NCBI RefSeq assembly: GCF_024436375.1
Contig: NZ_JAFMZM010000003.1
Span: 635,544 to 699,543, forward strand
Direction: 5' to 3'
Length of the DNA stretch: 64,000 nucleotides
Origin: Nocardioides astragali
GTDB taxonomy: Bacteria > Actinomycetota > Actinomycetes > Propionibacteriales > Nocardioidaceae
The notes under the pieces were generated by a model. It had not been told where the DNA came from, did not search any database, and was given only the letters and a program-made list of their open reading frames with translations. The translations under genes were made by a program, and so were the position numbers. This document shows positions 52,352 to 61,548 of this stretch, piece by piece (within the stretch, counting starts at the first letter, position 1; the number at the start of each line of letters is the position of its first letter).

Positions 52352-54265
52352 ATGACCGAGACCCCTTCCGTCCGAGACCTCCTGGAGCAGATCCAGGGGC
52401 ACGGCGCCTGGGCGGTCATCCGGCGCAAGGCAGCACCCACCGCGGGCCTGGTCGGCGGCACGCCGCACGAGGTGGCCTCCCTGCTCGACATCCCGCTGGA
52501 GACGGGCGCACCGGCGCCCGGGCGCAGCGCGGACCGGCTCGCCGCCGTGCCGTTCCGGCAGGTGCGCGAGCGCGGCTTCGCCGCCGTCGACGACGGCACC
52601 CCGCTGACCGTCGTGGACATCGAGGCCGAGCACGAGGTCGCGGTCGAGGACCTGCTCGCCGCGCTGCCCGACGTGCCGGTCGAGTTCGCCGACCGGGGCG
52701 GCTTCTCCACCAGCGACGCCGACTACGGCGACGTCGTCGAGGCGATCATCCGCGACGAGATCGGCCAGGGCGAGGGCGCCAACCTGGTCATCGGCCGGCA
52801 CTACCGGGCGGTCGTCGCCGACTGGGACGCCGCTCGCGCGCTGACCGTCTTCCGACGGCTGCTGGAGCGCGAGCGCGGGGCGTACTGGACGTTCTGCTTC
52901 TTCACCGGCGACCGGTTCCTCATCGGCGCCAGCCCTGAGCGGCACGTCTCGGTGCGCTCCGGTGACGTCCGGATGAACCCGATCTCGGGGACGTTCCGGG
53001 TCGCCGCCCCCGCCGACGGCGCCGGCGACGTGAAGGACCGGCTGCTCGACTTCCTGGCCGACGAGAAGGAGATCTTTGAGCTCTTCATGGTCGTCGACGA
53101 GGAGCTGAAGATGATGTGCGACATCTGCCACGAGGGCGGCCAGGTGCTCGGGCCGTTCCTCAAGCCGATGACCCACCTCATCCACACCGAGTACCTGCTC
53201 GCGGGTCGCTCCGACCGCGACCACCGCGAGATCCTGCGCGACACGATGTTCGCCGCGACGGTGACCGGCGCGCCGGTGGAGAACGCCTGCCGGCTGATCG
53301 CCGACTACGAGCCCGAGGGGCGCGGCTACTACGGCGCCGCGCTGGCGCTCTTCGGCCGGTCGCCCCACGGCACGCCGACCATGGACAGCCCGATCCTGAT
53401 CCGCACCGCCGACGTCTCGCCGGCCGGCGAGCTCAAGGTCACCGCGGGGGCCACCCTGGTCCGCGACTCCACGGCGGCCTACGAGGTCGCCGAGACGCGG
53501 GCCAAGGCCGGCGGCATCCTCAGCGCCTTCGGGCTCGTCGACGCCGCGCTCTCCGACGGCACCGACATCGCCGACCTCGCGCGCGACGAGGACGTCCTCC
53601 TCGCGCTGGGCTCCCGCAACCAGCGGCTGTCCCGCTTCTGGCTCACCGACCAGGCGGGGGAGCCCGCCGACCCAGGCCTCGCCGGGAGGACGGCGGTGAT
53701 CCTGCACGGCGAGGACGACTTCGTGAACATGCTCGTCCACGTGCTGGGGGTGTTCGGCATGACCTCGCGGGTCGTGCGGCACGAGGACTACACAGCGGGA
53801 GCGTTCGACGGCGCCGACCTGGTCATCGTCGGCCCCGGCCCGGGCGACCCGCGCGAGGGTGACCACCCCAAGATCGCCGCCTTCCGGAAGGCCGTCGACG
53901 ACCTCCTCGCCTCCGGCCAGCCGTTCCTCGCGGTGTGCCTGGGCCACCAGACGCTGTGCCAGCGACTGGGGCTCGAGCTCGGCTACAAGGACGTCGTCTT
54001 CCAAGGGACCCAGTCGCCGGTCCGGCTCGACGGCCGCACCGAGCGCGTCGGCTTCTACAACACGTTCGTCGGTCGCGTCCCGGCCGGCGCCCTGCCGGAC
54101 GGCGTACGTGTCGAGGCCGACGAGGCCACCGGCGACATCCACGCGCTGGTCGGGCCGCACTTCCGGGGCATCCAGTTCCACGCCGAGTCGATCCTCACCG
54201 AGAACGGCTACGACCTGCTGCACGCGGCGGTGCGCGACCTCCTCACCCCGACACCCGATATCTGA
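52352..54265 (+). CDS. Fused TrpE/TrpG-like chorismate enzyme (PhzE-like)
   Basis: 637 residues. An N-terminal chorismate-binding domain (about 1-425) with NPISGTFRVAAPADGAGD and TVTGAPVENACRLI, followed by a class I glutamine amidotransferase domain (about 440-637) with the nucleophile Cys529 in VCLGHQTLCQ and FQFHAES. This order and length are those of PhzE, which makes 2-amino-2-deoxyisochorismate, rather than anthranilate synthase. No other phenazine genes are nearby, so its product probably feeds something else. Transcription looks leaderless. Confidence 0.8.
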   Translation: MTETPSVRDLLEQIQGHGAWAVIRRKAAPTAGLVGGTPHEVASLLDIPLETGAPAPGRSADRLAAVPFRQVRERGFAAVDDGTPLTVVDIEAEHEVAVEDLLAALPDVPVEFADRGGFSTSDADYGDVVEAIIRDEIGQGEGANLVIGRHYRAVVADWDAARALTVFRRLLERERGAYWTFCFFTGDRFLIGASPERHVSVRSGDVRMNPISGTFRVAAPADGAGDVKDRLLDFLADEKEIFELFMVVDEELKMMCDICHEGGQVLGPFLKPMTHLIHTEYLLAGRSDRDHREILRDTMFAATVTGAPVENACRLIADYEPEGRGYYGAALALFGRSPHGTPTMDSPILIRTADVSPAGELKVTAGATLVRDSTAAYEVAETRAKAGGILSAFGLVDAALSDGTDIADLARDEDVLLALGSRNQRLSRFWLTDQAGEPADPGLAGRTAVILHGEDDFVNMLVHVLGVFGMTSRVVRHEDYTAGAFDGADLVIVGPGPGDPREGDHPKIAAFRKAVDDLLASGQPFLAVCLGHQTLCQRLGLELGYKDVVFQGTQSPVRLDGRTERVGFYNTFVGRVPAGALPDGVRVEADEATGDIHALVGPHFRGIQFHAESILTENGYDLLHAAVRDLLTPTPDI

Positions 54266-54362
54266 GGACGCCACGTACGTCATCGGGGGCGGAATCCGAC
54301 CACCACGTCCTCAGGTATCGGCTAAAGTTGAGTGAACGAGTAGACATTGATGTCGGCGCGGC

Positions 54363-54382
54363 GGGCAACCGATCGGGTGCCC
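54363..54382. promoter_or_regulatory. Near-perfect 20-bp palindrome, candidate operator
   Basis: gggcaaccgatcgggtgccc is a palindrome around CGATCG with one mismatch per arm, in the 163-bp gap before the sulfatase-like gene. It could be an operator or a small hairpin. Confidence 0.35.
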
Positions 54383-54428
54383 GACGCGTCACTCTTCTGT
54401 AGCCAGCGCAGGACACGACGGGGGACAG

Positions 54429-56123
54429 GTGCACCACCACTTCAGACGGGCCTGGGCCGGCGTGTGCCTCCTCGCTCTCGTGGCATGCGCGTCGACCGAC
54501 GGGTCGACCCCGCGAGACGACGCGCGGCCACCCACGTCGCGGAGCTCGGCGTCGTCGGTCGGCGACCTGCAGCCCGCGGCCAGCCGGGCCGCCCGGCCCA
54601 ACATCGTCGTGGTGATGCTCGACGACTTCTCGATGGACCTCGTCCAGACGATGCGGTCGGTGCAGCGGATGCGGAGGGCGGGCGCCAGCTATCCCCACGC
54701 GTTCGTCACCGACTCGCTGTGCTGCGTCTCGCGCTCGAGCTTCTTCACCGGCCAGTACCCTCACCAGACCGGCGTCCGCACCAACACCTCCAACAAGGGC
54801 ACCTCGATGCTCGGCGGCTGGCCCGCCTTCGACACCCGCGGCAACCCGGAGCGTGCCTTCAACGTGCGGCTCCAGCAGGCCGGCTACACGACGGGCTTCG
54901 TGGGCAAGTTCCTCAACGAGTACGAGTGGGTGCCCGGCCAGGCCCTCCCGCCGGTGGTGCCGGGCTGGTCGGGCTTCGACGCCGTCTTCGGGTCGGCCTA
55001 CGACGGGTGGGACTTCGCCAGCACGTCCCTGGTCGACCAGCGGCTGCAGGTGCGGCAGCACCCCGCGCCCGCCGCCGGCGCGAGTGACGCGGCCAAGGAC
55101 CGTGCGTACGCCGGGACGGTGATCGGCGACCTGGCGATGGACGTCCTCGAGAGGGGCGAGGCCGCCGACGCTCCCTACTTCCTCGAGGTCGCGCTGTACG
55201 CCCCGCACAACCGCACCCAGGCCGAGGGCTACTACCCCGGTGACCCGCTGTTCCCGCCGATGTTCCGCGACCGCGAGGGCGAGCGCGGCTGCGGACGGGT
55301 GGCGTGCAGCAAGCTGACGGTGGCCGACCTCCCCGGGTTCGGCGACAAGCGCGCCGACAACCGCCCGCGCACGGCCGCCGGCAAGCCGGCGCGGGCCTGG
55401 AACACCGGGCCGACCATGCCGGCAGCGATCGCCGTCCGCGACCTGCGCGACCGCGCGCGGATGGCCCAGTCCGCCGACCGGCTGATCTCGCGGATCCTCG
55501 GTGCGGTCGGGCCCGACACCTACGTCGTGCTGACCTCCGACAACGGCTTCCACCTCGGCCAGAACGGCATGGGTCGCGGCAAGGGGACGCCGTACGACAC
55601 CGACGTGCGGGTGCCGCTGCTGATCACCGGACCGGGCGTGGTGCCGGGGGCGCGCAAGGAGGTCACCAGCAACATCGACCTCGCGCCGACCTTCGAGGAG
55701 CTCGCCGGGCTGCCGCCCGCGCCCTACCGCAGCGGGCTGTCGCTGGTGCCGACCCTGGCCCAGCCGAAGCTCGCGCGGCAGTCGTACGCGTTCCTCGAGC
55801 ACACCCAGCAGACGCTCACCGGGGGCGACCCGGATGCCGCCTTCAGCGGGTCGGAGCTCGACCGGATCCCGTCCTACACCGCGGTGCGCAGCAGGACGGC
55901 GCTGCTGGTGCGTCTCGACCTCGACCCCCGGCCGCGGAGGACGAAGTGGGGCTACGAGTTCTACAACTACAAGCTCAACGCGTACGAGCTGCGCAACAAC
56001 GTCGCCAACCCCAAGCGGCGTGAGGAGGTGGCGCTGCTGATGGCGAAGCTCGCCGCCTTCGACGGTTGCAGGGAGACGGGCGACCAGCCCGTCTCCGCCG
56101 CCTGCCGCACGGTCACGCAGTAG
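54429..56123 (+). CDS. Sulfatase-like lipoprotein
   Basis: 564 residues. A lipobox-ending signal peptide (LLALVACAS) anchors it outside. Sulfatase fold: N-terminal NIVVVMLDDFSMD metal site, then LCCVSRSSFFTGQYP, where family members have C-x-P-S-R and this protein has C98-C99-V100-S101-R102, so the proline is replaced by valine. GVRTNTSNKG, DTYVVLTSDNGFHLGQNGMGRGKGTPYDTDVRVPLL and a C-terminal KWGYEFYNYKLNAYELRNN complete it. It should remove sulfate or act as a related phosphohydrolase on a surface polymer; loss of the proline makes formylglycine formation uncertain. GTG 54429 has GGGGG upstream. Confidence 0.8.
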   Translation: MHHHFRRAWAGVCLLALVACASTDGSTPRDDARPPTSRSSASSVGDLQPAASRAARPNIVVVMLDDFSMDLVQTMRSVQRMRRAGASYPHAFVTDSLCCVSRSSFFTGQYPHQTGVRTNTSNKGTSMLGGWPAFDTRGNPERAFNVRLQQAGYTTGFVGKFLNEYEWVPGQALPPVVPGWSGFDAVFGSAYDGWDFASTSLVDQRLQVRQHPAPAAGASDAAKDRAYAGTVIGDLAMDVLERGEAADAPYFLEVALYAPHNRTQAEGYYPGDPLFPPMFRDREGERGCGRVACSKLTVADLPGFGDKRADNRPRTAAGKPARAWNTGPTMPAAIAVRDLRDRARMAQSADRLISRILGAVGPDTYVVLTSDNGFHLGQNGMGRGKGTPYDTDVRVPLLITGPGVVPGARKEVTSNIDLAPTFEELAGLPPAPYRSGLSLVPTLAQPKLARQSYAFLEHTQQTLTGGDPDAAFSGSELDRIPSYTAVRSRTALLVRLDLDPRPRRTKWGYEFYNYKLNAYELRNNVANPKRREEVALLMAKLAAFDGCRETGDQPVSAACRTVTQ

Positions 56124-56137
56124 CACTAGCCATGCCC

Positions 56138-56143
56138 TAGTCT
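56138..56143 (+). promoter_or_regulatory. Candidate -10 element (TAGTCT) for pabA
   Basis: A TANNNT hexamer ends 6 nt before GTG 56150 and no ribosome-binding site precedes the start, again the leaderless pattern. Confidence 0.4.
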
Positions 56144-56149
56144 CCGAGC

Positions 56150-56710
56150 GTGACGCCAGACGTGATCGTGGTCGACCACCACGACTCCTACACGTGGAAC
56201 CTGGTGCACCTCCTCGCCCGGGTGACCGGCGTCCTGCCGCGGGTCGTGCAGCACGACGAGGTCGAGCCCGACGACGTGCTGCGCCACTCGCACGTCGTGC
56301 TTTCCCCGGGGCCGGGGCATCCCGCCGACCCCGCCGACTTCGCGGTCGGGCGCGAGGTGCTGCTGGCGGGCAGTCGGCCGGTGCTCGGCGTGTGCCTGGG
56401 GATGCAGGGGCTGGTGACGGCGTACGGCGGCACGGTCTCGCGGGTCGAGCCGGCGCACGGCGAGGTCGCCTCGATCCGGCACGACGGCGCGGGAGTCCTG
56501 GCCGGCCTGCCGCAGCCCTTCGAGGCCGCTCGCTACCACTCCCTCGCCGCGCTCGCCCTCCCCGACGACCTGGTCGCCACGGCCTGGAGCGAGGACGGGG
56601 TGGTGATGGGCGTACGGCACGTGTCCCTCCCGCTGGAAGGCGTGCAGTTCCACCCCGAGTCGGTGGTGTCCGAGCACGGCGAGACCCTGATCAGGAACTT
56701 CCTCTCGTGA
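56150..56710 (+). CDS. pabA: Aminodeoxychorismate synthase, glutamine amidotransferase subunit
   Basis: Supplies ammonia to PabB for p-aminobenzoate and folate synthesis. 186 residues, class I glutaminase with DSYTWNLVHLLA, VVLSPGPGHPADP, catalytic Cys82 in GVCLGMQG, and the His/Glu pair in VQFHPESVVSEHG. GTG 56150 is the first good start. The stop overlaps the pabB start (GTGA), so the two subunits are made together. Confidence 0.88.
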   Translation: MTPDVIVVDHHDSYTWNLVHLLARVTGVLPRVVQHDEVEPDDVLRHSHVVLSPGPGHPADPADFAVGREVLLAGSRPVLGVCLGMQGLVTAYGGTVSRVEPAHGEVASIRHDGAGVLAGLPQPFEAARYHSLAALALPDDLVATAWSEDGVVMGVRHVSLPLEGVQFHPESVVSEHGETLIRNFLS

Positions 56711-57996
56711 GCGAGCGCAGTGATCCCGTCCCCTTCTTCCGCGACGTCGCGGCCGCGCACCGGCGCTGCTTCTGGCTCGACGGCGGCGGTGCGCGGGAGT
56801 GGTCCGGGCGTCGCTCGATCATCGGCTGGCTCGAGGACGACGACGTCTCGCTGACCTTCTCCGCCGCGCGACGCGAGGTGCGCGCGCACGCCGGCGGGAC
56901 GTCGTCGGTGGTCGGGGACGACATCTTCGAGGTGCTGGAGGAGCGGATCGGCGCAGGGGAGCAGTGGTTCGGCTACCTCGGCTACGCCTCGCGCACCGAC
57001 CTCCCCGGCTCGCCCGATCCGGTGCTCCCCGACGCGGTCTGGATGCGGCCGCGGGCGGTGCGGGTCTTCGAGCACGAGGTGGCGGATCAGGCGGAATCCC
57101 CGCGTACGCGGGGAAACCCGCACCACCAGGGGGTTGCAACCCCCATGCAGAGCAAGAATCCCCCCAGCGGTGTGCCGCCCACGTCGTACGCCGACGCCTT
57201 CGCCGCCGTCCAGGAGCACCTGCACGCCGGCAACTCCTACGAGGTCAACCTGACCCACCGCCTCACCCGCGATGCCGACCTCGACCCGGTCACGGCCTAC
57301 CTCCGGCTCCGCGACCTCAACCCCGCGCCGTACTCCGGCTTCCTCCAGCACGACGTCGCCGAGGCGCGGTCGTGGCTGCTGTCCAGCTCACCGGAGAGAT
57401 ACGCGCTCATCACCCCCGAGCGGGACGTGGAGACCAAGCCGATCAAGGGCACGACCCCGCGCGGCGCGACTGCGGAGGAGGACGAGGTCCACCGAGCGCG
57501 CCTGGCGACCGACGCCAAGACCCGCGCTGAGAACCTCATGATCGTCGACCTGCTCCGCAACGACCTCTCGATGGTCTGCGACGTCGGGTCGGTCGAGGTG
57601 CCGGCGCTGATGCAGGTCGAGACCTACGAGTCGGTGCACCAGCTCGTCTCCACGGTCCGTGGCCACCTCCGCGACGACGTCACCACGGTCGGTGCGCTGC
57701 GGGCGCTGTTCCCGGCGGGCTCGATGACGGGCGCGCCCAAGCTGCGCACGATGCAGATCATCGAGGAGGTCGAGTCCACGCCGCGCGGTGCGTACGCCGG
57801 TGCGTTCGGCTGGATCAGCGGCGACGGCCCCGCCGACCTCGGCGTCGTCATCCGCTCGCTGATGACCGACGGCGACGGCTCCTGGACCCTCGGCACCGGC
57901 GGCGGCATCACGGTGAAGTCGGACGTCGCGGAGGAGTGGGCGGAGTCGGAGTGGAAGGCCGAGCGGCTGCTGCGCGTCTTCGACCCGCCCTCCTAG
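56707..57996 (+). CDS. pabB: Aminodeoxychorismate synthase component I
   Basis: 429-residue chorismate-utilising synthase: ADC synthase makes 4-amino-4-deoxychorismate, the next step to p-aminobenzoate, with PabA as the ammonia donor. Features: SSSPERYALI, KPIKGTTPRG, GNSYEVNLTHRLTR and FPAGSMTGAPKLRTMQIIEEVE, the C-terminal chorismate-binding signature. Odd: an insertion of about 30 residues at 57095-57175 (ESPRTRGNPHHQGVATP and following) replaces a short linker between the N-terminal part and the catalytic domain, and its DNA is two perfect 16-bp palindromes. Stop abuts the kinase gene on the other strand with no gap. Confidence 0.87.
   Translation: MSERSDPVPFFRDVAAAHRRCFWLDGGGAREWSGRRSIIGWLEDDDVSLTFSAARREVRAHAGGTSSVVGDDIFEVLEERIGAGEQWFGYLGYASRTDLPGSPDPVLPDAVWMRPRAVRVFEHEVADQAESPRTRGNPHHQGVATPMQSKNPPSGVPPTSYADAFAAVQEHLHAGNSYEVNLTHRLTRDADLDPVTAYLRLRDLNPAPYSGFLQHDVAEARSWLLSSSPERYALITPERDVETKPIKGTTPRGATAEEDEVHRARLATDAKTRAENLMIVDLLRNDLSMVCDVGSVEVPALMQVETYESVHQLVSTVRGHLRDDVTTVGALRALFPAGSMTGAPKLRTMQIIEEVESTPRGAYAGAFGWISGDGPADLGVVIRSLMTDGDGSWTLGTGGGITVKSDVAEEWAESEWKAERLLRVFDPPS
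57095..57175. repeat. Double-palindrome element inserted in frame within pabB
   Basis: Two perfect 16-bp palindromes, ccccgcgtacgcgggg at 57098-57113 and gggggttgcaaccccc at 57129-57144, separated by 15 nt and followed by a C-rich stretch (aatcccccc). The element is in frame, adds about 28 residues and lies in the linker of PabB. It looks like a small palindromic mobile element. Confidence 0.7.
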
Positions 57997-59390
57997 CTAA
58001 CCGGGCCTGACTGAGGCGTCGGCTCCCGGCACCCACATCGAGAACCGCGCGCCACCATCCGGTGTTTCGGAGACCTCGACCCGCCCGCCGTGGCGGTCGA
58101 CCACCTGCCGCACGATCGCCAGGCCCAGCCCCGACCCGGGCATCGCCCGCGACTCCTCCGAGCGGAAGAACCGCTCGAAGACGTGCGGCCGGTCGGCCTC
58201 GTCGACGCCCGTGCCCTGGTCGTCGACGACGAGCACACCGTCGGCCAGGCGCACGGTCACGGTGCCGTCGGCTGGACTCCACTTGGCGGCGTTGTCGAGC
58301 AGGTTGGTCACCGCCCGCTCGAGACTGTTGGCGTCGCCGACCACGACCCACGGGTCGGTCGTCACGTCGAAGGAGATGCCCTGTGCGCGACGGCGCACCC
58401 GGGTGATCGCGCGGTCCACCACGTCGGCGAGGTCGACATGGGCGACCACGCGGCTCGTCGGCTCGTCGCGGGCGAGCTCGACGAGGTCGCCCACGAGGGC
58501 GCTGAGCTCCTCGATCTGGCCCCGTACGTCGTCGAGGAGCTCGAGCCGAGCCTCGGCCGGCAGGGCCGTGTTTCCCTCGGCCTGGCGGAGCAGGTCCAGG
58601 TTGGTGCGCAGCGAGGTCAGCGGCGTCCGCAGCTCGTGGCTTGCGTCGGCGACCAGCCGTCGCTGCCGGTCGCGGGAGGCGCCGAGCGCGAGCAGCATCT
58701 GGTTGAAGGCGGTGGCGAGGCGGGCGACCTCGTCGTCGCCCTCGACCCGCAGGGGCGTGAGGTCCTCGGTGACGGCGATGCGTTCGACTGCGGAGGTGAG
58801 GCGGCGCACGGGTCGCAGACCGCTGCGTGCCACGAGCCAGCCGGCCAGGAGCGCCGCCAGCACGCCCAGCGCACCGAAGACGAAGAGCACCCCGCCGAGC
58901 TTCTCGAGCGTGCGGTCGTTGGGCGACAGCGGTTGCGCGAGGATCAGCGCCTGTCCGCTCCCGGCCTGCACCGTCGCGACGCGGAAGCGCTCGCCCTCCT
59001 CCGTCACGAGGGTGCGCACGGACGACTGGCGCCGGCCGGTGACCACGTCGTACTCCGGCTGGCCCAAGGTGAAGTTCGGGATGGCGGAGCCCGACATTCC
59101 CTTCCCCTCGGCGGTGAACACGATGATCCGCACGTCGGCGGCTCCGAGCACCCACGGCGGGACCCCCTGCGCGGTGACCCGCGACAGCGTGGTGGCGGCG
59201 GTCGCCTTGTGGGCCCGGTTGAGCAGGGACTGGTCGAGCGAGCTCATCAGCTGCTGCCGCATCACCACGAAGGCCGTCAGCGCCATGACCCCGATCGAGA
59301 TGCCGACGATGATCGTGGTCAGCACCGCTACGCGAGAGGCCAGCGACCGGCGGTAGTGCCAACGGCCCTCGGGCCAGTCGGTGGCCGGCG

Positions 59391-59394
<4 letters not shown>
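57997..59394 (-). CDS. Sensor histidine kinase (MprB-like)
   Basis: 465 residues. Two membrane helices (residues ~20-46 and ~165-185) flank a ~120-residue outside sensor region; a HAMP segment ([19 protein letters not shown]) and dimerisation domain with phospho-acceptor H253 in [20 protein letters not shown] follow. The ATPase domain has [11 protein letters not shown] (N-box), [20 protein letters not shown] and [18 protein letters not shown]. It partners the response regulator upstream, whose stop it overlaps (59391-59394). The layout is that of MprB, an envelope-stress sensor, by architecture only. Confidence 0.9.
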
Positions 59395-60086
<692 letters not shown>

Positions 60087-60123
60087 AGCGCAAGGATGCC
60101 AGCCGCTCCTGAGCGCAGGCTGA

Positions 60124-60699
60124 ATGTTCGCCGTGCCGTCGCGCCCAGCGGAGAGGGCCAAACACGCGACGTCGGGTCGTGGGCTCGGTCCACCCGGGTG
60201 CCCTAGCGGGTATACGGGCCACGCCTGGGACGGCGACGCGGAGAGGCACTACGCCCGCGCTCGTTGGTACGACTCCGGTCAGGGGCGGTTCGCCTCCGAG
60301 GACCCCGTGGACGCAGCGAACCTGTACACGTACGTGAGCAACCAGCCGGTGACCTATACCGACCCCACGGGAACGATGGCAGCGGTCGAGTACGGGATGG
60401 TGTCCAATATCGCGCAGGTTGTCCTCGGCGCTTCGTTCCTCGCTCTGGGGGAGCTCGAGAACTGGGCCTTCGGTCAAGGCCTGCCCGCGGGCCTCATCTG
60501 CGGGGTCAACGACGGTATTGCCATCACGCTCCTGCTGTGGGGCAATGCCGAGTTCCTGATGGCGATGGTGGCCATGGCGACCGGTGGTCTGCTGCCCGTC
60601 CTGATCTGGCTGGCCTTGTGGGCCTACCTGGCCATCACCATCCTCTTCCTGTACGCAACAGTGGAGGACAGCGTCGGGTGCGGTGGGCCGCCGGTCTAG
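60124..60699 (+). pseudogene. Orphan Rhs C-terminal tip with membrane-spanning toxin-like tail
   Basis: 191 codons. Residues ~30-80 match the end of the Rhs core: [34 protein letters not shown] followed by DAANLYTYVSNQPVTYTDPTG, the motif where Rhs toxins are cut. The rest (~110 residues) is hydrophobic with two or three membrane segments (LLLWGNAEFLMAMVAMATGG, LPVLIWLALWAYLAITILFLYATV), which would suit a membrane-acting toxin tip. Nothing of the large Rhs shell remains upstream, where the response regulator starts, so this is a displaced tip. Start uncertain. Confidence 0.7.
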
Positions 60700-60714
60700 A
60701 CGAGAGGAGTGCTC

Positions 60715-61422
60715 ATGGGTCAGCGCGAAGGCAGTCACGGCGGCTACAGGTTCATGGCGCTGCGGATCAACGCCCTGGGTTGCCTGCTGCTCCTGACGCC
60801 TGTAGTCCTCTGGAGTGCCGTGCTGAGCATGGCCGCGCTCTTGGTGGCGGTGTCCTGGTCGGGCACCGTGGGCGCTCGGTCAGCGAACGCCTGGGCGTCG
60901 GCGCGCGCGAGGGGACTCTCCGGTCGAGCGTCCGCATCCTTGGCGGGCTGGTGGCGCGCTGCTGCGGTGCTCGTGCTGGCTGTGACCTCGACGGTGCTGA
61001 CCGCGGCCGCGCTGCGCCAGTTCTCCCCGATGGGTGACTGGCTCGGCGGGCCCGGGATCGCGAGGCCCGTGGTTGGGGCGCTGTCTCTCATCGTAGGCGG
61101 CGCGATCCCCGGGATTGCCGCGGTCGTCGTCTCGGCCCGGTCTGACGTCCTGGAAGGGGTGGACGCCCGGGAGGACGAGCTCTCCCCGCAGGGGCGAGCT
61201 CGGGAGGGCCGGGCGGGAGGACAGCGTGCAGCAGCGCTCCTCGCTGCTGTTGCCTTGGGTGCGGTCAACGTCGTGGTGCTGACCAGCGTCACGCCGCTCG
61301 GCGAGTGGCTGCGAGAAGGCACGGGCCAGACGGTCGCCGCTGTGGCTGTCCTGGCGTTTGCGTTCGCGACGCCGGCGGCGGCTGTCTGGTACGCCAACCG
61401 GACCGGGGATGCTCTGCGCTAG
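60715..61422 (+). CDS. Membrane protein, possible immunity partner of the Rhs tip
   Basis: 235 residues with five or six membrane helices (LGCLLLLTPVVLWSAVLSMAALLVAV; AAVLVLAVTSTVLTAAAL; ARPVVGALSLIVGGAIPGIAAVVV; AAALLAAVALGAVNVVVL; TVAAVAVLAFAFATPAAAVW). No family recognised. It starts 15 nt after the Rhs tip stop with a good AGGAG site, the usual place of an immunity gene. If the tip depolarises membranes, a membrane-embedded immunity protein is plausible; this is inference from position. Confidence 0.65.
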   Translation: MGQREGSHGGYRFMALRINALGCLLLLTPVVLWSAVLSMAALLVAVSWSGTVGARSANAWASARARGLSGRASASLAGWWRAAAVLVLAVTSTVLTAAALRQFSPMGDWLGGPGIARPVVGALSLIVGGAIPGIAAVVVSARSDVLEGVDAREDELSPQGRAREGRAGGQRAAALLAAVALGAVNVVVLTSVTPLGEWLREGTGQTVAAVAVLAFAFATPAAAVWYANRTGDALR

Positions 61423-61536
61423 CGGCCGGACCGTAGGTCGCATCCGGGATGCTCAGGCGTAGGGCACCTCGTACCACCGGCGTTCGGGAGGCGGTCGCCG
61501 TTCCACAGGCTCCGGCGCCGTCGGCCCCTCGCTGGC

Positions 61537-61542
61537 TACCCT
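61537..61542 (+). promoter_or_regulatory. Candidate -10 element (TACCCT) for the dimethylargininase gene
   Basis: A TANNNT hexamer ends 6 nt before ATG 61549 with no ribosome-binding site. Confidence 0.4.
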
Positions 61543-61548
61543 CGACCC

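Noticed and set aside
52352..54265. Part of a phenazine cluster
   Set aside because: No phzA/B/D/F/G-like genes in the window.
52037..54283. Long minus-strand frame opposite the PhzE-like gene (about 748 codons)
   Set aside because: Low-complexity composition and no domain; the plus-strand gene has all family motifs.
57098..57144. CRISPR repeat (the ccccgcg...gcgggg stem is like type I-E repeats)
   Set aside because: Single copy, no spacer array, no cas genes, and it lies in frame within pabB.
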